Source: Sipunculus nudus
Taxonomy: Eukaryota; Annelida; Sipuncula; Golfingiida; Sipunculidae
NCBI GenBank assembly: GCA_026874595.1
Contig: CM049306.1
Span: forward strand, 50,106,019 to 50,170,018
Reading direction: 5' to 3'
DNA: 64,000 nucleotides
A program made the translations under genes and the position numbers. Positions 1 through 15,361 of this stretch are shown here, in pieces (positions within the stretch are counted from its first letter, which is position 1; each line of letters opens with the position of its first letter). The notes below the pieces were generated by a model. It had not been told where the DNA came from and made no database searches. It saw only the letters and a program-made list of their open reading frames with translations.

Positions 1-1772
1 TAAATGATTCAGTGCTTGAGTCTGCTTTTCACTCATCACCATATACGGCTGTCATGAGCCTTCGCGACTAACATCATTTTTTCCATATCCATGTGGGCCG
101 GGGTCATGACCAGAACAAAAGAAGATAGTGCGCAATATTTAACAGAGGTTATTCAAGCGTAGCGGTAGTGACCTCTGGTGAAGATTCCAAGATTGGGTAA
201 ATTCCACACGGAGCCACATCTGAAAAAAATATCTATCCCAGGGTTCCAACAACCGCGCTTGATCAAAGACCGTGTAGCCCAACACCGCGGTACCATTGGC
301 GCAAAACAGGGTTAAGTGGTTGTCTTTTTTAATTGCGATTAGCCCTCGGCTGACACGAAAACCATGACAATATGGTATAATAATACAGGCCTTTTAAATA
401 TTAACTGACAGGGCCTGCGAGTCATGAAAGAAGTCATAACAAAACACCCATTCCAAGGGATAAAAATATTTTCTGTGTGGTTTCTTTGCTAAACAATGAA
501 GATGAAGTGTTGTTAAACTAAATTTGTTGTGGTAACTCTCTTGGCGAGAATTGAAGTTTGAGGCATTTTCCGCTGTCAAGACGTCATGACGGACGGAGGG
601 GCAAACTTCGCAAGTGAATCCAGCCTCGTTATTAAAAACTGCTGCATGAATACACGTCTCTCAACCGTGAATTTAATATTTATTATTTTTCCCAACAGAA
701 TAAAGTCATGTTTTGTCTTACCTCGGGAAAATGAAAGTTCGACATGCACATGAAGATGAAAAAGTATTGTTAGGAATAGTGTGCACACCTACTTATACTA
801 TAATTTATTGTCACCTCAACGTCTTCAAATCGTCTAAAAATCGACGTTTGGGTGACAGGCCGCCGCTAATGACACGCGGTTACCGACATGGATTCCCGGA
901 GTTGTATCTCCATTTATGTAAACTCTTTGGTTAAACCTAAGGCAAACCGGTAAGGTGTTTAGCCTAGAGGCAAAAGGACATATCAGAGGCAAGTTTAAAA
1001 TGATTGTATGACCATTATTACGTGGAAGTTCAGTTAGCATGAAAAAAATGAGAGGCAGAACGTGATATTAATATATCTTCAAAATTAGTGTTTTCGATTC
1101 ACAGCGTAACTGGATACAATGACACGAAATATTAATTAAATTTTATAGTTTCCTGGTTAGTAGAAATAACCTGCAGACATAGGGACGTTAAGGCATAAAA
1201 AAAAATAAAAGGTAAGGTTCTCAGGCACCGCTCGAGTCAATTTTGACTCCCCGCAGCAAAAAACTTTCGTTTTACATCTTTTAAGAAGATAATAAATACA
1301 ATTTTTGTAAGATATCCTGTGTAATGTAGTGCTGTGTAGCAAAAAACAATTTTGTCATTTTCATGATTTCTCTGATAATACGACATTTTTATCGAAACAT
1401 GCAAGAAGAAGTAAAAAAATCGCCTACCCGCAATGATTTCTTTCAAAAGTGCCTGAGAACCATACCATTTGTCTTTACAGGATTAATTTAAACTCGGGAT
1501 TCAGAAACACACAATCATTCATACGATATTTTTTTAGATCATAGGGTATGGCAGAACTAAACTATAATTTTTAATGTGTTTAATTAATTTTAATGAATTA
1601 ATGACGAATAATTCAAATTATGTGGAACTTTTTAACATATTTCATACGCTTGAGAGATGATTTGTGCAAGATTAAGACAATAGGTTTACAAGAAGTAAAT
1701 ATATAATTTTTCTTATTTGTCCACCCAAAACATATTCTCGACTTCATGCTGTCTGAGCCTCTGCATTATGAA
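1..1772. other. No gene seen; region 3' of SDR copy A
   Basis: AT-rich sequence with short frames only. The 3' untranslated region of SDR copy A (minus strand) must lie in its right end; several ATTAAA-type hexamers on the minus strand occur near 1570-1595. Nothing else recognised. Confidence 0.4.
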
Positions 1773-2224
1773 TTATGAAGCTTGCTCTGTGGAACGAATC
1801 TGCACATCATGGACCTGCAAATTACACAATAATATATATATATATATATATAATTGTTATATAGGTCATATATCTTTATCATTATTATATACACCATATA
1901 TATAATATGTATAGCGTGGACTAGTGACCGCAAGGGTCCAGATTCTGAACGCCGCCTGCCGAAGTCTTTCTTACAAGGGTGTGCTCTCTCGACCAATGTG
2001 TGAAAAACGCACTGGTAAAGGGCGGCAGGCAAAATGTGGAACGAATAGCCTTCTAGTGCCTCATACGGCAGCTTTGGTTGTGTGCTCCATAGGGAGCAGA
2101 GATAAGCTAAAAGAACGAACAGGCCCGAAAGACCAAGTGTAAAATCGGTTGAGACTGACATCGTCGGTGGTATCAGACTATAAACCCCAACCTTTACCTC
2201 TTACCGTTATATATATTATATGTG

Positions 2225-2271
<47 letters not shown>

Positions 2272-2306
2272 GATAAAGATATGAATATATGTGATATATA
2301 TGATAA

Positions 2307-2369
<63 letters not shown>

Positions 2370-5300
2370 CAATAGGGAGGGTAGAGGGGGGGACAGAGAG
2401 ATGAGGAGAGAGACTAAAATTTGTCTGTCACGTGTGTCGGGTGGGTGTATGTAAAAAGACACCTTTAATAACACAGTTAAATGTTAGATAAATTTCTTAC
2501 TTACTTTTTCTTTACAGAAAATATGCTTTTCAATATGAGATGAAAAAAAACTGAGATATATATTACAATATGACTCAAATTGGTGGCACTGAACTGAAGA
2601 AAAGAAACAGAGATGTAAAGGAACATCCAACCTCAAAACATTAAAATATATCTAACCTGAACATGAGGTGGCGCCGACAACACGTACAGAACAGCCTCTG
2701 CTATGTCTTCAGCTTGTAGACACTGTGAAATAAGACAACTGACATCAACTGACATATATTTAAGTCGATGAGGAAATTATTAATTCGGAAATAAATGCAT
2801 AATTGCACAGGGTATCGCATTGTTTGACATGTCGCATATAATAATTCCCACTCACGTGTATACTGCTATATAGAGCCTTGGCTCTTTCTGCATCCGTCAT
2901 TCTCTGAGCGAATTCCGTTTCCACAAGTCCTGGACTGATTTGCTGAAAAAAAGAAATGTTGCAAATGTTTACCTGCAGAGAGTACAAGGAGAAATATGTA
3001 CACATAGACTAATTTTGAATCAGCATTTTTAGCAATACAGTATGACATTATCTCTGATAATGACTACAATTAACAGTAATTCGGATTCTAAATCGGAAGA
3101 ATTTATCCTCTGTTATACCACTCTAGTCGGAATATCCTTTCTCGTTACTCTCGATACTAGTTTCCCCCTTACCTTCTAATATAGTTCAGCTTTTTAAATA
3201 TTTTTTTGGTGGAGGTGATCGCCTCAATTTGAAATGTTTACTTAACCGTATATGTAAATCTGAAGAATTCCTTTCCGGTTTCCATAACGTGACATGGGCT
3301 TACAGGCCATGATTCTGATGCAAGCAGGTTCAGTGGATACCACTTCTGCGAGTTCTGGGTGTGTGTCATCCCGATCACTGGATCATCACAGCGAAGAAGC
3401 CCCGAAAGGCGCACTGGTTTGTGAGTGAAACACGACTCGGTCGCACGACACGGCACAGTCTCAACATTAAGAGTTCAGAGCGCTCACCTTTGGTGGGTTC
3501 CGAAAGTGAAAAAGCTTACCGCCTCGGCTGAGATTCGAACTCACGAACCCCGGGCTTTGAGCCCTTATAGACTACGGATGCCCATCTATATAGCCCATCT
3601 CCGAGGAGAGGGGAAGTTGCTATAGGGTTCCTTTTACCTGCTTTTTATATTAACACAGGCGTAGATGTTCTATCTATGAGAAGTTCATCTCTATCCAGCG
3701 CCCCCCCCCCACGTAATTAAGCCTCTCTCGATATGCAAAGGGGACTTATATCGGGGTTGGCGTTTCTATAACAATATTTGGGTCAATTTATTTTGTGGAT
3801 GGGATTTCTTACCAACCCCCCTCCCCCTAGATCAATTACAATTCTTTTCTCTTCTGCCCGTGCGTGTGCTAGATCTAAATATAGAAATGACCATTGGGCA
3901 CAATATTAATCATAGGTGACAGCTTTGTACCTGATATTTGTTTTTGACCAGGTCTTATTCCTAAAGTCCTAAACTGCATTATTGCACACTTGCGGCTTTC
4001 GGGGGAAGCCTGCAGTGATCATTCGGCGGTTGCAATCATCTAATTATATATGATTGGGCTTCAACACACATTTTCAAGCGAATTACGATGCATGACATTC
4101 CTATGTCCTGAAAGATAGTTACACATTGAATTTTCTCTATTATCCATTTGACAGAAATATTGTTTATTAACAGCAAACAAAATTACTTGTACATGTCAAC
4201 TCCTTATTTACAGACTATAAGCTGGGCTTTTTTTGTGAAAATAGAGTAACTATAGAAACAGCGGGAGCGAATCCAAGATTTAGGAAAAGGAAGGTTCAAA
4301 CCGAGGCGGACTAATGACAAACCTAAAGAAAGTCCCAAGATCCGGAAAAGAGGGGTCCAGACATGAAAAAAATTATTAGAATGAAATGGTCCTGACCAGC
4401 TAGCCCCCCCCCCCCCCCCCCCCCAGCCTGAAACCGCTTTATAGATAACATATTAATACAAGTGACTCATGGGTCATGACCCTTAGCTGACTGGCATGTA
4501 GACTGATACCCCGCTCTATTATGGCACCGCTGCTCTAGGCCAACCATAGAGACGGCCGTACAACGCCATCTTTTGTACTCCCGGGAGACTGGTTCCAACT
4601 CCAGTATGTATTATATATGATAAAAATAAGGATTTCGTTGGCTCAGTGAAGTTACCAAAGGTTGGCTGTACATTACGTGTGACATAATGATAAGATTAAT
4701 AGGTATTAATAATAAATCACGGCAACCGTTATGTGCGTGCATAGTGGAGTTGGAACCAGTCTACAGGTTAGTCAGGAGTTGCAACTGGGAGTACCTAAGA
4801 TGGCGTTGTACGCCTGTCGCTATGCTTGGCTAAGGGCCATAATAGAGCAGGATACCAGTCTAACTGGCATGTTACCAACATTTCTTGCACAGGCAACTAA
4901 TTAAGATAATGTAGGTGGCATCATAGTTCATGCATATTAGCTGAAATTCATCAAGACCTATGATTGATGACAAACCATCCATCAGTTCCTAAGGAATCTG
5001 CCCTGTTAACAGATGACCGCATTTTTCAAGGTCTCAAAAATTGGGGGAAAAAATTGTAAAAATTCGAAAAAAAAATACAGCTGGCGCCACCAGTCTGCAG
5101 AAACTGATTTATCACTCCATGATCAATGTCAATGCAAAGAATCATATTGATCAATGCATTAGTTGTTCAGATACTTGAGCTTTTGTATCAAATTTTCCAT
5201 TATTCGGGGGGGGGGGGGGGAAGACGTCGGAGCCCCATAGCTCAAAGAATATGGGTAACAGAGACATAATTCCAAGGAGATTTTTCATGGGCCTCTCTTG

Positions 5301-8000
5301 ATGTAAAGTTAGAAGATTCCAGGTCCAGTGGTTACGATTTGTGCCCTGTTAACGGACAGACGGCCGGACGACCGGACGGACGACGGACAAAGAGTGATTG
5401 CTAAAGCACAGATGACTTACATTCAGCCGAGTTAGAAATCAAATTGGCCCTTTCTTAGGATATGGGAAAATGTATTCTATATACGGCTCTTTTAGGAATC
5501 AAGAACATTTTTACTTGCAATTTGCAAATGCCGATAAAGCTGATCAGTGGTACAATCCTTTAGAGGGAGGGGGCACATATTCCGTATATCTGCAAATCAG
5601 GTACATGAAATTTGTGCAGGGGACATGCCACCTCATATGTAAATATACTGGTCCTCCGGTAAAGTTCTATTTGGTGACATGAACTGTTTGATTATCGGCG
5701 AATGATAATGATAATCAGGTATTGTTTATGCATGTTAAATATATAGTATATAATCGAACTTGATACATCATGCCAATAGGTCCAGGGATGCGCTCGCCTT
5801 AATCAGTAATCGTATCCCATACTTTATAATGGGTATGGGGGGCCTTGATATAGGCGAAGAGACAACGTCCCTGAATATCGGTGTCCTTGAATGAATAAAG
5901 CCTTTTACTAAACATGCACGAATATCTTGGTGTCATTTTTCACTTCAAACAGATGATACAAATAAAAATTTATCCCTCCAGCAATACTTACACTGACACG
6001 AATATGAGACTTAATTTCTCTAAGTTCGTTCCTCAACCCTTCGGCCATTGCGCTGACAGCGAACTTTGTCGCTGAATAAAAGTGAGTTCTTGCATTTGGT
6101 AAGACCCTTTTTCCGGACAAACTGAAAAGGGTAAACGTAATGTAGACACCAGGGGTGTGTTGCAATAAGGTGACTTAAGTCATGTAGGTGACTTAAGCCC
6201 AGGGGCATCTGTGTGTCACCATGGTTACCATTATGACGTCACAATTGTAACCATGGTATTTAGGCCCCCAACTGGGCTTAAGTCCAGTAAAATGTTATTG
6301 CAACAGGCCCCAGGGGTGTGTTGCAATAAGGTGACTTAAGTCATGTAGGTGACTTAAGCCCAGGGGCATCTGTGTGTCACCATGGTAACCATTATGACGT
6401 CACAATTGTAATCATGGTATTTAGGCCCCCAACTGGGCTTAAGTCCAGTAAAATGTTATTGCAACAGGCCCCAGGGGTGTGTTGCAATAAGGTGACTTAA
6501 GCCGAGGATCATCTGTGTGTCACCATGGTAACCATTATGACGTCACAATTGTTAACATGGTATTTAGGCCCCCAACTGGGCTTACGTCCAGTAAAATGTT
6601 ATTGCAACAGGCCCAAGGTGCTGGAAAGGCATTTCATCGGAGGCGTGGAACCTTAATGTGAATTATCATACACAAATCATGGTTTATAAAAAACTTACAC
6701 ACGTATGCCTTATAAATAATTAATACAAAACAGATAGAGAGGATTAGATACGATTAAAATAAGGATAAAGATACTGATAAGAATAAAGAATTTAGATTAG
6801 ACTAAGGATAAAGATAAGAATAAGACTTTTAGATTAGAATAAGGATAGGAATAAAAAAAATGAATAAAGAATAGGATAGGAATAAAGAATTGAGATAAGA
6901 ATAAGGAAAAGGATAAGAATAAATAATTTAGATTAGATTAAGGATAAGATTAAGAGTAATGAATAAAGAATAAAGATAAAAGAAAAATGATATAGATTAA
7001 GAATAAAGACTTTCGATAAAGAATAAAGATTAAGAATAAAAAAAAATGGGAATAAATCATTTTATTAAGAATTACGAATTAAGGAGACGAGACGAGGCAA
7101 GACAGGACGGGAAGGTAAGGGACAGGACAGGAGAGAAAGATATGATAGATTAGATATATATTAAGCAAAAATATTTTTCTTTCATGTTATTCAAATAGAT
7201 ATTAAAATTGCGATTATATATTATTAAACGCACGCGATAAAACTGTCAAATGCAATTGCGATGTTTAATGTTTAATCTTCAACAAGATTTTAATTGTACA
7301 AGAATACCGTAATATATAATTACTATTAATTAGGTTTATGGACCAATTGAAACAAGGCAGGGTACAAGTGGTTTATCCAAAAATGATGTGTCATGATGTC
7401 CGTATTCCGACATAGCCCTTCAGGCCTGCAAGTCTTTTTTAATTTAAAAATCAAATATTTGCACTGTCCATGTATATGTAAATGCAAAGTTACTTATAGC
7501 CCTACCTTAGTATAATGACATATATACACTATGCCACATGCGGCTTCATAGAGGTAACCACTCATGGAAAATAAGGGTCTTAAAGATATAGAAGAATTAA
7601 AAATTGTACTTCTTGGAAATATTTTAAACCTCGTCACAACAATTCTATTTATTGTCATTATGGCAAATTCTGACAAATAAAATTATAAACAGTTCTGAGT
7701 ACAAATTTATCTCCAATTTTCCAACGGAGTTAACGCCAGCCGGTATGTTTTCATTCGATGCACTAACCTGTTAATCTGAATCACGTGACCATCGTCCACC
7801 CCGCGTTCTCTCATGGACTTGACCGCTTCCCGGGTACACATCGCCAGACCGAGGATGTTCACCTGACAAAGTTTAGGAAAGTAGTAAGGTACAAACAGCG
7901 GATGACGGGGATTTATAATACAGGAAGTAACTTTACGACGAGAAAAAAAAGTCTTTAAAATCATGGGAAACGATGTACAAAGCGACTTTTTAATATTTTT

Positions 8001-8072
<72 letters not shown>

Positions 8073-8622
8073 ATGATCCGATTGAGACAATGACGTTTCC
8101 CTAACTTTCAAATGTTTCTCTCGAGAGGAATAATGTAAATGTTGTTATTTTGAACTGAAAGAATTTTCCATTATAAATTAATCTATCTACTTACATTTAT
8201 CATGTTAGCCCAGTCACTAGTATTTCCTGACAGCAGGGGCGCCTCGTGAGACAGTCCAGCGTTGTTGACACACACGTCCACGCCGCCATGTTGAATCCGG
8301 ATCTCATCAAACATGGCGAGGACATCTTCCTCTTTTGTGACGTCACAGCGTATGGCACTGAGTTTCCCATTTTCTTGGGACAGCTTTTTACTGATCTCCT
8401 AAAAAAGTAAGGAAATTTTATCCAAGTATTATCTGTCAATTATAATTTTCATTAACTATTTCTTATCCGGAGTTGAAGAGATATCTTATTTTAAGAGTTA
8501 AACAGAGTTAAAGCAAGGGGAAGCAGATTTTTATCAATGATATAAAACTGGTGACAAAAGAACCTCAAATATATTTTAATTACACAGGCTCGGACTGAGA
8601 AACCTCTAATCGTCAACCTGTG

Positions 8623-8692
<70 letters not shown>

Positions 8693-11600
8693 GAATTGCT
8701 TTTAAATCACAACGTACACATCGTTTTTTGCATCTTTTTGCGTTATTATTCGTTTGTCACACTGGTAAAGAAGTGAATGTCCACCTTCTTTTAAGAGTAA
8801 ACAAACTGGCTGCACTCATTACCTACGTACACTCCGAAAAAAATAAGATATTTAAAAAAGTTACTTATATTCTCTGGAGAAGCGGTCCCTTTACACCAAT
8901 AATTAATATAATCACATAAATACACAATCATGACGGCAAACAGCAAAGTGTCTGATCACTCGGTTCCTAACCACTTGGCTATCGTGCACACACGTAACAC
9001 TGATGAATCATAGTCTCTAAAAGCTAGTATCATCCCGACCTGGTACCAGAATAAGCCTCCACACAGCTATATCCTGTACCTCTAGGGTAATGCGTAAATA
9101 TGAAGTCCTGGAAGCGCACACAAGTATCAATCCGCCAGATTACCAGTCCGTCGGCAAAATGCGTTATTTGCTCAGAAGTCCTTTACAGAGAAATCACTCG
9201 TGGCCTCCTTAGATATTGTCGAACTACGTTCGTAGACACGGAACGCAAGAGTGTTACATGTGTCTGTTGACATTCTGATTCGTGTTGCACAAACATAGTT
9301 TGTTGCTATGGGAACTCGCTTATTGGGCGCGGTCTCGCGTGTGGGGTCTGAGGCGTAGAGACACTGCGTTCTTTTGTTCTAGATATTTCGGGTCTGTTCA
9401 TGTTCGTATGCATTGTTCTTTGGAATTTTCCATTTCTATAATTTTCGGGCGAAGAGCTATAAATTAGGGGCTGTGCTTAGAGCCGACAGAAAGGAAACTA
9501 CCAACGAGCATTACGAGTGTTACTTTCTCGTCAGTTTTAGGACCTTACCGATAATTGCAGTGGTGTCAGATATTTAACAAACTTAATACAGATTTAATAC
9601 GGACTGTCTCCAGTTTGCCTTTGCTTTATTACTATTTACGTGGATTATTGGTGTTAAAGGACTCTTGTTGAGCTGTGACAGTGGTGGTATCCAGAAATCA
9701 AACCCTCGGATCCGGACACTGGTACTGTTCATTTTATTGTTATTCTATGTTATTGTACTGATTTAGTGTATTGTAATGTTAGGATTGTTCTAAGAATAAA
9801 ATTATGATTATTTGTTAACAAAGAACCACTGAATTCTTTATACATTCCCCTAGATATTTCACGCTGCCTAGTGTTGCAGAATCTGATTCTTTTTATCTCC
9901 ATAAAAAAAAACAATTTGCGCTGATCACGATTACGTGGTCCGTTGTTATTAGGTTCCGTAACAACTGTAACATATGCAGACCGGTCCCGGGACTGCTGAA
10001 GGTATCGTCCGTCTTTACCTCACACAGTACGCTGAATGGGTCCTTCTCAAAAATGTTTTTCTCCTCTCCTTATATATGCTTCGGTTCCGTCACAATTCCC
10101 GATTGTCCTCCGGCCAATCATTACTCCAAATTACGCCGACCATCAATCACTGCGCGTATATATTTATAAGGAAGCGCCTCTAGGAACAGAGTGTGATTAA
10201 ACCTAACTTACAGGTGCACTTCCCTTGAATTCTACCACAAACACTAGTGATCACAAAAACACTATGGCTCCGTCTTAATAGACCGTACTGAAATTAACAT
10301 CAGACGAGACACGTGTACTCTCTAACAACTAAACTGCTCTGAAATTAAAATCAAACAAGAAACGTGTGTCCTTTAGCCAACTATCTCACTCTATCATCTA
10401 AACATTATACACCAATGCACAATATATATTCAAAACACTCATCTGGCTATTTTCCCTACTAGAATATGCAAAACAATACTTAAGTCACAGTTAGTTCTCT
10501 GGTGACATCATTACCTCGAGTGAACTGATAAAAATTCAGCAACTATGAGCTCTTTTTAAACTAAGGCATGTCGCAATGCAAGTTATAAGGAAGCCTTGAT
10601 GTTAAAAAGATGCACCAGCTTTACATTTACAATTTTTTCAATAATCCTGTAATGTTAGTATTGCGTTTGGGGCATGGTTTCCATTTTACACTGGTTTTCA
10701 TTATATGTGATTGTCTCAATATAGGCCAATTTTAATAAGAACTTTAATAAAGAGTTTGTAGACGTTATTTCACTTTAATCAGACTTGTCTCGGAAATGTG
10801 ATGATATCATGTTTAACGATTTATTACCAGTCTTTTTTTTAATTTGTAAAATAAAACGACTGTGTGGTAGAAGCCAACAGACCTACGCCGAAATCAATTA
10901 CAAGTACACTTTCACGCTTCAATTACACCTGGTGAGTGGCAAAATAAATGCTGCACCTAGTATTTAGCTATGAACTGGCTTCTTCCACGCCCGGTGTCGA
11001 AAAGGGATATCATCCTTTGACTTAAAGTGACCCAATCACCTATAAAGCATGTTGAATGAACACGTAAAATTGGTACTTGCCAAAATTTTGCCCTGAAACC
11101 TTTGGCTTACTCCTGTTACTCCTGTACAGTAGTGGACCGGGCACGATCACAGTGTCAACATAAACAAAGCCCATGGGACAACGTGCACCGCCTGGGCTAA
11201 AACATATGTCAATCAGGAGGTACTCTGAATGACTTGGCCCAAAAAATGGAAAACAAGTTCCCTCTGGCTGAACATCATATGTTATCTGTCGCGCTTGCGC
11301 AAAATCGGACCTCTGGACACGCGGCCTTGATATTGTAAACAGAAACGTGGACTGTGTTTTCGAACATGCAAAACCATTACGAAGTTAAACAGCGCAAAGG
11401 GAGGAACTGAGACCGTGTGTTGGGATAGTTTTTGCCTGGGAACTTCTTAATAAAGCAAACATGAACTGACAGTGTAATAGAACAGGCATATTATTGCTCC
11501 TGATTCATGATTTCTTGGATTGTTCCACTGGTGTTACCCTGACCCTCTATAATGTTTCACCAAAATCGGCTCAATACTTTATTTCCCGTAAAAGTTGCTG

Positions 11601-13853
11601 ACTAGACAAACCAACATACAATTATTTTTCTGGTTTCGCAAGTAACAATAGAACTAGCCCGATTGAATCGGACTCTAAGATAAAAAATCTCTTATCTTGT
11701 TTTAAAAGAGATTTTTCTTATCTTAAAAGACCGATTCAATTGGGCTACATCAGACCTGTCATGAACTTTGGAGTGCATGCGCACGCCTTATACAAGGCCT
11801 GTAACTTCATGATACAACAGCTGCGTTAATTGCCTATAGTCTACAGAGGCCGGTAAAATGCAATGTTTATCATGCCACTCGAACATATCAATTATTTTAC
11901 CTCGAGGATTACATTTAAATGATGATTTTTTTGAATTTATAAAATGAAATGCGCATTCTCATCATGTAGACCAACATTTTTCAAAGATTGAATGTTTGGA
12001 CTTTCCAGTGGATATTCTTATGTTGTAGAAATATAAAATATTTAAGCCTTATAAAAGGAATTCGGTTCACGTCAGTAGCAATGTTCTCTGAAACCGCGTT
12101 CTGCACGATAGTGTGCCATACATCATTTTAAAGGTTATTATCCCCGCAGTGACATAGGCGATATGAGAATAATTGATTTTTTTCCGTTTTTACTGACTTG
12201 CGCGGAGGTTATACCGAGTACAGCCCAACTGCCTTCGGCAATGACCGAAATGCGTGCTTCGTGGTCACTCAACCTCAAACATTACTATTGTTCAAATGAA
12301 TTACGCTTGCTTTAAGGAAGGAATTTGAGCCTGTCGGGCCTTACATTTGAACGAGGCTTTAGCCCACGTGCGTGGTCAGTAAAAGAGAAAAGCACATGTT
12401 TCTCGCTTATGAAATGGAGAGTTCAGCCCTGGAGGATTAATGAAAAAACCTAATTCAAGGTCCCAATTTCAGGAACAGATGAGGGTTTGGCGGGGTGAGG
12501 TGAGGGTAGTGGTGTCGGGGGTTTCAGGCCTAAAAATTTGTCTGATAGATGAAAAAAAAAAGGTTGCGGTGGCTGAAAATGGGATATGGACCCTCTGCCT
12601 GGAGTCCCGATGGGCCGGCTCCTGCTACTTACAAGGTGTGCATATTTCTGTTTCTTTCTTCAGGAACGGATTTCCTTGCAACGTACATTTAATAAATCCT
12701 TCGTCCTCACATCAACCTAATCTTTATACGTCCAACGATAGAATCCAGTCAAATATCAGCGAAAACCCGCATCTCATTCCGGTTCGCAAAGAAAACATCT
12801 TCACTGACCACGCAGGTCTTTAAGGTAAACATACTGGGGTATGAAATTCTTGCCACGAGGACAGCCCCACAAAATATATGTAAAAAACAAATATTTATAC
12901 ATATCTTATTCAGACAGTTTTCCACTGAAAACCTATATTTTCTTTTAACTTTTAGAATAAAAAATGAGCCAACATTCACATCTCAGTTAATATATCATCC
13001 CAATCCCGGTAATAAGCCCGGTATACCGGGTTTATCAGCTAGTATATATATATATTGTTACAGGTGCCCTTTTTATTATGTGACACGGGCGTAACCCGTG
13101 TTGTTGTTGCACTCTATTTTTAATCCGTACTAGTTGAACTCAGGTTGTCATGCTAGCTTGGGGCTTTCTCGCCTGGCCGAGGTCACGTGTGGACCCTGGT
13201 GTGTGGAGACACAGCGGTGTTCTTCTAGATGGTTCCTGTAACGCGTGTTTACTGTGTATTGTGTTAAATCCTATAGACTGTTCGAGAAGTGGAAAATTCT
13301 CGGCTGGGGGCAAGAAGTTATAAATAGGGGGCTGTGTTTTAGAGCCGAGAGAGAGAGCAGAGTAGATTCCAGCGGACGCAGAAGCGTGTGTGTCAGTTTG
13401 TGGGACCTTATCCGATGAGTGCGGCAATTATAGATTTTCTTCAGACTTTCTCTTGGATATTTTTTTACGGGTCTTGTTTGGACTTCAGTTTACCTTCTCG
13501 ATTGTTACAAGAGCTTTACATGGGACTGTTATTCTCGGAGAGTATACATTTTAAAGAACTTGTCGGTGTGGCGGTGGTGGTATCCAGATACTGTGCACTT
13601 TGTTTATTAGGCTGTGTGATTATATTGATTTGATTTTAAACTGTTATTTAACTGTATAATTGTATTGATTTAGTTAACTGTAATGTTAGGGTTGTTTTAA
13701 GAATAAATTATAGTTATTTGTTGACAAAAAAACCACTGACATCTTTATTTATTCCCCTAGACATTTCACGCTGCCTAGTGTTACAGGTATCTCCTTCACA
13801 AAATTTGTGTTCGTCACGCATACGTGATTTGTTTATATTCAGTTCCGTAACAA

Positions 13854-13925
<72 letters not shown>

Positions 13926-14327
13926 AACCTCGTTGTGTCGAACTTGATTAAGTCGAATTCCTGCATGTGTCGAAGTCAAATGTGAAGTCCCTGCAAAGAC
14001 AGTAAACACGTTTCTTATTTAACTTCTTTTGTGTCGAATTCGGATGTTTCGATAATCCTGATGTGTTCGATAATTCCTACTCTGTCGTTCGACTGGAGGT
14101 CATGCCCTTTTAATCCTTAGGTAGTGACAGGTCCAACATATCTAATCATACCTAAGATTAAGAATAAATTATAGTTATTTGTTGACAAAAAAACCACTGA
14201 CTTCTTTATTCATTCCCCTAGACATTTCACGCTGCCTAGTGTTACAGAATCTGATTTTTTTTATCTCCTTCACAAAATTTGTGTTCGTCACGCATACGTG
14301 ATTTGTTTATATTCGGTTCCGTAACAA

Positions 14328-14405
<78 letters not shown>

Positions 14406-15093
14406 AACCTCGTTGTGTCGAACTTGATTAAGTCGAATTCCTGCATGTGTCGAAGTCAAATGTGAAGTCCCTGCAAAGACAGTAAACACGTTTCTTATTT
14501 AACTCCTTTTGTGTCGAATTCGGATGTTTCGATAATCCTGATAATTCCTGTTATATAATCAATAACGACAAGGATCTTACCCATCAGGCGCGATGGTTTA
14601 CACACCTGATGCGATGTGTACCTGTTTGGCAAATTGATCACTCATAATCGCTTAAAAGCATTAATTCGAAATGAAAAGATATTAATAAACCAAACATAAT
14701 GGAATCCTTACTTTCGATCAATGTGTCAGGACTTTGTCTATTACGAGGAGGATGACATCTTTCAGGCTGTCTCTAATTTACCAAAGAGCACGTATAATAC
14801 TGTTTTACTGCTTCGCTTTTTTATTTACCTAATCCTGCTTTTGGTGGTACTAATGTGCTTTTTTATTAATAATAAAAAATTATAATAACATTTTATTTTA
14901 TGTTGTTCTTTCACGCAAACATTTGTTAGAACTATATAATATAGGCCCTATACATGTGTAGTATTTATCGATAATAATAAAGGTTGAAAGAGGTTGAATA
15001 TAATGAATATCGGTTGTCTCGATCTCCGGTTGTGTCGAAGTAAATTCACCAGTCTCTTCGACTTCGACACAACGAGATTTTACTGTATGTATG

Positions 15094-15159
<66 letters not shown>

Positions 15160-15270
15160 CAAAGTAATACACATAGAAATTCAATCGTCATAGATAGTGA
15201 AATTGCTAAACAATGCAGTGAACCATTAATAATGTATCGTATACAGTTAGTTTTAATTCATGTACTAGAA

Positions 15271-15361
<91 letters not shown>

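Noticed and set aside
3515-3605. Functional tRNA gene on the minus strand
   Set aside because: A- and B-box motifs are present, but no convincing acceptor stem or terminator; it continues into a non-tRNA body, so SINE is preferred.
12440-12823. 127-codon open frame inside Helitron copy 1
   Set aside because: The matching part of Helitron copy 2 does not keep the frame, so it is chance within a non-coding element.
9252-13852. One 4.6-kb LTR retrotransposon formed by LTR 1 and LTR 2
   Set aside because: The LTRs are too different in U3, no primer-binding site or gag-pol is present, and a Helitron with its own ends lies between.
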